9,771 nt of DNA from Dethiosulfatibacter sp. (GTDB lineage Bacteria; Bacillota; Clostridia; Tissierellales; Dethiosulfatibacteraceae): assembly GCA_030591825.1 (NCBI GenBank), contig JAUVAG010000018.1, positions 1 through 9,771 of the forward strand, read 5' to 3'. The number at the start of each line of letters is the position of its first letter. Position 1 is the first letter of the stretch. A program made the translations under genes and the position numbers. The notes under the pieces are model-generated. The model had not been told where the DNA came from and ran no database searches. It saw only the letters and a list, made by a program, of their open reading frames with translations. Positions 6,659-9,771 of this stretch are shown piece by piece.

Positions 6659-8200
6659 TTGAAAAACAGTATAGGAAGAGAAATTCCTGAACATATAGAA
6701 AACTACGGGACACCGAAACTTTATGAGGGTCCCTTTGAGAATATTATAGAAGCTACTAGAAAGCAGCCTGTATTTAATTGTGTAAAACCAGGTGAGGAAA
6801 AGGTACTTGAATCCATCAGAGAAGCTATTGAAAAAAGCGGACTAAAGGATGGAATGACAATATCATTTCACCACCATTTGAGAAACGGTGACAAGGTTAT
6901 GAATCTTGTCATGGAAGAGATTGTAAAACTTGGCATTAGAAACTTGACAGTTGCAGCAAGCTCCATATTCCCTGTGAACCAGCCTCTAGTAAAGTATATG
7001 GGAGAAGGTATTGTTACGGGAATATGTGCAAACTACATGTCCGGACCTGTTGCTGATGCAGTATCTGAAGGAAAGCTTAAATACCCTGCAATTATGCATA
7101 CCCATGGCGGAAGAGCAAGAGCCATAGAATCTGGAGATCTTCATATAGATGTGGCATTCATAGCATCTCCGGCGGCTGACAGTTATGGCAATATTAACGG
7201 AGTTGAAGGTCCATCAGCTTGCGGTACACTGGGATATGCAGTGCCTGATGCAATGTATGCAGATAAGACAGTTGCAGTTACTGATAATATTGTTGAATAT
7301 CCTGCATGTCCTATAGACATCAGTCAGGAATATATAGACTATATAGTTAAGATAGATTCTATAGGTGACCCAAAGGGGATAGTATCTGGCACAACTCAGG
7401 TTACGAAAAACCCTATTGATCTTAAAATAGCAAAAATGACAGCGGAGATAATAGAAAATTCAGGACTTTTGAAGGATGGATTTTCTTTCCAGACAGGGGC
7501 AGGAGGAACATCCCTTGCTGTGGCAGCCTTTGTAAAGGAAAAAATGAAGGAACAAAACATAAAGGGAAGCTTTGCAGCTGGAGGAATAACTAGGTTTTTA
7601 GTGGAAATGCTCGAGGAAGGACTATTCAAGTCACTCTTTGATGTTCAGTGTTTTGACATGTATTCCATAGAATCCTATGGTAAAAACATGAGACACCAGG
7701 CAATGTCGGCATCAATGTACGGTAATCCCCACAACAAGGGTGCTGTGGTAAACAACCTTGACGTTATGATTCTTGGAGCAACCGAGGTCGATATGGACTT
7801 CAATGTAAATGTAACTACAAGCTCAAATGGAAACATAATGGGAGGCTCCGGAGGTCATAGCGATACAGCTGCAGGATCAAAACTTGCAATAGTTGTTACA
7901 AAACTTATTAAGGGAAGACTGCCTATAATCGTAGATGATGTGACTACCGTTACAACTCCTGGAGAAACAGTCGACATAATAGTTACGGAAAGAGGAATAG
8001 CGATAAACCCAAGAAGAAAAGACCTCATAGAAAAATTGGGTGATACAAAACTTCCCATATATACTATAGAAGAACTAAAGGAAATGGCTGAAAGTTTTTC
8101 AGGAATTCCTGAAAGCCTCGAATTTGAGGATGAAATAGTTGGTGTGGTCGAATACAGAGATGGCACAGTAATAGATGTAATAAGAAAGGTTATAAACTAA
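6659..8200 (+). CDS. citF: Citrate/citramalate lyase alpha subunit (CoA-/ACP-transferase)
   Basis: Alpha subunit of the lyase, 513 residues, close to E. coli CitF. It exchanges the acetyl group on the CitD carrier for citrate (EC 2.8.3.10 type) or citramalate (EC 2.8.3.11 type), forming the thioester that CitE cleaves. Family landmarks are in order: DGMTISFHHHLRNGD around 64-78, THGGRARAIESGDLHID around 148-164, FQTGAGGTSLAV at 277-288, GGSGGHSDTAAG from 395, and the C-terminal VVEYRDGTVIDV. The start is a TTG: no ATG occurs in frame before residue 66, and AGGTGATAAT sits directly before the TTG exactly as it does before the ATG of citD. citE ends 10 nt upstream, so the two are probably translated together. 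Substrate assignment as citramalate is by context. Confidence 0.96.
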   Translation: MKNSIGREIPEHIENYGTPKLYEGPFENIIEATRKQPVFNCVKPGEEKVLESIREAIEKSGLKDGMTISFHHHLRNGDKVMNLVMEEIVKLGIRNLTVAASSIFPVNQPLVKYMGEGIVTGICANYMSGPVADAVSEGKLKYPAIMHTHGGRARAIESGDLHIDVAFIASPAADSYGNINGVEGPSACGTLGYAVPDAMYADKTVAVTDNIVEYPACPIDISQEYIDYIVKIDSIGDPKGIVSGTTQVTKNPIDLKIAKMTAEIIENSGLLKDGFSFQTGAGGTSLAVAAFVKEKMKEQNIKGSFAAGGITRFLVEMLEEGLFKSLFDVQCFDMYSIESYGKNMRHQAMSASMYGNPHNKGAVVNNLDVMILGATEVDMDFNVNVTTSSNGNIMGGSGGHSDTAAGSKLAIVVTKLIKGRLPIIVDDVTTVTTPGETVDIIVTERGIAINPRRKDLIEKLGDTKLPIYTIEELKEMAESFSGIPESLEFEDEIVGVVEYRDGTVIDVIRKVIN

Positions 8201-8214
8201 ACGGAAGTGATATT

Positions 8215-9243
8215 ATGTATGATATTTACATTGAAGAATTCAATTTAAGTAACAGCTTGGAGATAGAACATTTTCTATCTCCATTTGAGATTGAACTTGA
8301 AGATGATGTAGAACACACCCTTGTGGCAAGGATTGAAGGCAAGATTGTAGGGACCTGTTCGTCATCGGGTAATATAATAAAAAGCATAGCGGTGAGATGT
8401 ACTTGTGGTAATACGGGAATAGGGTCAAAACTCGTGACCCAAATGATGAATCACCTCTTTGACAGGGGAATATATGACGTTTTTGTATTTACAAAAAAGA
8501 CCAATACTGAAATTTTCAAGGAACTTGGCTTCAGGGAAATTGTGTCATCTGACAAGGTTGTCCTTATGGAAAACGGCAGAATTGGAATAGATGAATATGT
8601 AAAGAAGATGTTTGTAAAAAGTGGACTTGGAAATGGCAGGAAGGCTTCGATTGTCATGAATTGTAATCCCGTCACCAGGGGACATTTAAACCTTATAAGA
8701 AAGGCTTCGGAAGAAAATAATGAAGTTGTAGTTTTTATAGTTGAAGAGGACAAGTCCATCTTTTCGTTTGAAACAAGGATAGATCTTGTGAGAAAATGTA
8801 CAAAAGAATTGAAAAATGTTCATGTAATATCTGGAGGAAGATATATTATATCTTCAAATACTTTTCCTGCATATTTTTTAAGGGAAGAAGAGAAATCATC
8901 ACAGTACATGGAGATAGACCTTCAGGTATTTGGAAAATACATAGGACCTGTATTCAATATTGATAAAAGATATGTAGGCTCAGAGCCATACTGTAATATG
9001 ACCCAAAGCTACAATGAGGGAATGAAGAAAATTCTTCCTGAACAGGGTATGGAAATTATAGTGGTTGAAAGACATGCAATAAATGGTATAGCAATTAGCG
9101 CCTCGATGGTAAGGAAAAAAATAAGAGAAGACCGAACTGAAGACATCAAAGACCTTGTATGCAATGAAGTGTACATCTATCTCGCATCAAAAGAAGCTGA
9201 AGAAACCATAAAGCGGATTAAAGAGAGTGACTTTCTGCATTGA
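8215..9243 (+). CDS. citC: [Citrate/citramalate (pro-3S)-lyase] ligase
   Basis: Activates the lyase by acetylating the thiol of the CitD prosthetic group with acetate and ATP (EC 6.2.1.22 type). Its 342 residues show the usual two-part build: an N-terminal GNAT-like domain (about 1-120, with GNTGIGSKLV at 65-74) and a C-terminal nucleotidyltransferase domain with the adenylate-binding motif NPVTRGH (N151-H157) and ISASMVR at 294-300. The start has GGAAGTGA 4 nt upstream, 14 nt after citF. It closes the cluster. In citrate-fermenting enterobacteria citC usually heads the cit genes (citCDEFXG), so its place at the end, behind mal, is a different arrangement. The lyase is inactive without this acetylation, which may give a post-translational control point; that role here is inferred. 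Confidence 0.95.
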   Translation: MYDIYIEEFNLSNSLEIEHFLSPFEIELEDDVEHTLVARIEGKIVGTCSSSGNIIKSIAVRCTCGNTGIGSKLVTQMMNHLFDRGIYDVFVFTKKTNTEIFKELGFREIVSSDKVVLMENGRIGIDEYVKKMFVKSGLGNGRKASIVMNCNPVTRGHLNLIRKASEENNEVVVFIVEEDKSIFSFETRIDLVRKCTKELKNVHVISGGRYIISSNTFPAYFLREEEKSSQYMEIDLQVFGKYIGPVFNIDKRYVGSEPYCNMTQSYNEGMKKILPEQGMEIIVVERHAINGIAISASMVRKKIREDRTEDIKDLVCNEVYIYLASKEAEETIKRIKESDFLH

Positions 9244-9263
9244 TCAATAAAATATTGAATGCA
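9236..9263 (+). other. Hairpin across the citC stop codon
   Basis: TGCATT (9236-9241) and AATGCA (9258-9263) pair, and CAATA (9245-9249) pairs with TATTG (9253-9257) around an AAA loop, leaving GAT bulged. The structure includes the stop codon TGA (9241-9243) and has no T tract after it. It may form after ribosomes leave and protect the mRNA 3' end, or it may be chance in AT-rich DNA. Confidence 0.35.
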
Positions 9264-9350
9264 TGAGAAGAAAATATTAATCAAATAAAAAGTATCATAT
9301 GAAATTAGTCATTTAAAGCAATCCAATAATAAAACTTAATATAAAGTATG

Positions 9351-9376
9351 AAGCTGGGATGATTCCCGGCTTTTTT
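9351..9376 (+). terminator. Rho-independent terminator of the glm-mal-cit cluster
   Basis: Stem AAGCTGGGA (9351-9359) with TCCCGGCTT (9364-9372), nine pairs including one T-G wobble, a 4-nt loop TGAT, and a T run from 9371 to 9376. It lies 107 nt after citC. The 9264-9350 stretch before it is AT-rich and holds no gene that I can see. It should end the operon transcript and insulate the following gene. Confidence 0.88.
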
Positions 9377-9380
9377 ATTT

Positions 9381-9418
9381 TTGATAGTGGTTAAACTGGT
9401 ATTATTATATGATATAAT
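9381..9418 (+). promoter_or_regulatory. Promoter region of the isochorismatase-like gene
   Basis: A consensus TATAAT (9413-9418) with an extended -10 TG at 9410-9411 lies about 45 nt before the start codon, but its -35 region (about 9390-9395, GTTAAA) is weak. An alternative is TTGATA (9381-9386), 16 nt, TATTAT (9403-9408). Either gives a separate transcript starting after the cluster terminator. Confidence 0.6.
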
Positions 9419-9463
9419 TATATAAATAGCATTTCACTATACTAAAGAATTGGAGATGAGTTC

Positions 9464-9771
9464 ATGAATATTGCTCTTTTGATTATAGACATGCAAAAGG
9501 AATTTATTGAATGTGATGATTCGAAAAAATCACTACAGAATGCTCTGGAATATATCAATGAAACAAGTGATATTTTCAGGCAAGCCGGCAAGCCGGTTAT
9601 TGTCATACAGGATGAAGAATCAGGAAATGGAATAGGTTCGGAAGGTTATGACCTGATTGAAGAACTTAATATGGTAGATACTGATATTAGAATCTCAAAA
9701 CTGTATTCAAATGGTTTCTGGAAAACTGACCTGGAAGATGTTTTAATGGATTTGAATATTGAATTTGTAGT
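9464..9771 (+). CDS. Isochorismatase-family cysteine hydrolase, N-terminal part (3' end cut by window edge)
   Basis: The first 102 residues of a cytoplasmic hydrolase of the isochorismatase-like (cysteine hydrolase) superfamily, whose members include nicotinamidases and assorted amidases. The N-terminal strand IALLIIDMQKEFI carries the expected catalytic aspartate D9. The region ISKLYSNGFWKTDLEDVL carries the conserved lysine K79 and a following F85. The catalytic cysteine would lie just past the window edge, so activity cannot be judged. GGAG (9452-9455) is 8 nt before the ATG. It follows a terminator and has its own promoter, so it is probably not part of the glutamate pathway. The substrate cannot be told from the sequence. 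Confidence 0.82.
   Translation, partial: MNIALLIIDMQKEFIECDDSKKSLQNALEYINETSDIFRQAGKPVIVIQDEESGNGIGSEGYDLIEELNMVDTDIRISKLYSNGFWKTDLEDVLMDLNIEFV

Noticed and set aside
1..9771. CRISPR arrays, tRNA or rRNA genes, insertion sequences, phage or defence genes.
   Set aside because: No regularly spaced repeats, tRNA-like folds, transposase motifs or terminal inverted repeats were seen; the window is a metabolic cluster.

Overview
The window looks like a chromosomal segment of a low-GC, anaerobic, amino-acid-fermenting member of the Clostridia. It is AT-rich, favours AGA/AGG arginine and ATA isoleucine codons, has strong purine-rich ribosome binding sites, and its gene content is the 3-methylaspartate route of glutamate fermentation known from Clostridium tetanomorphum and C. 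cochlearium. All recognised genes lie on the + strand. I cannot name the species.

Layout. (1) 1-423: the 3' end of a probable transcriptional regulator, closed by a strong intrinsic terminator (447-476). (2) 477-713: a control region with a near-consensus extended -10 promoter (616-644), a perfect 14-bp palindrome at the expected transcription start (652-665), and further CCAAT/ATTGG dyads that run up to the glmS ribosome binding site. (3) 714-9243: one long co-directional cluster, glmS-glmL-glmE-mal-citD-citE-citF-citC. Gaps are short except 120 nt before glmE and a structured 148-nt gap between citD and citE. (4) A terminator at 9351-9376. (5) 9464 to the right edge: the start of an isochorismatase-like hydrolase gene with its own promoter.

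How the genes work together. GlmS (B12-binding) and GlmE (catalytic) form adenosylcobalamin-dependent glutamate mutase, which turns L-glutamate into (2S,3S)-3-methylaspartate. GlmL is the associated ASKHA-type ATPase linked to maintaining the mutase. Mal deaminates methylaspartate to mesaconate and ammonia. Mesaconase, which would hydrate mesaconate to (S)-citramalate, is not in the window. CitD, CitE and CitF are the acyl carrier, lyase and transferase subunits of a citrate-lyase-type enzyme, and CitC is the ligase that acetylates the carrier. Because they sit directly behind mal (4-nt gap), I infer that this enzyme is citramalate lyase, giving acetate and pyruvate, rather than citrate lyase. 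The active-site residues I could place in GlmE, GlmS, Mal and CitD are all present, so the cluster looks functional.

The genes belong to known families. The less ordinary parts are the promoter/operator region, the structured citD-citE spacer, a shared translation-start motif in front of citD, citF and citC, and the question of what the cit genes act on.
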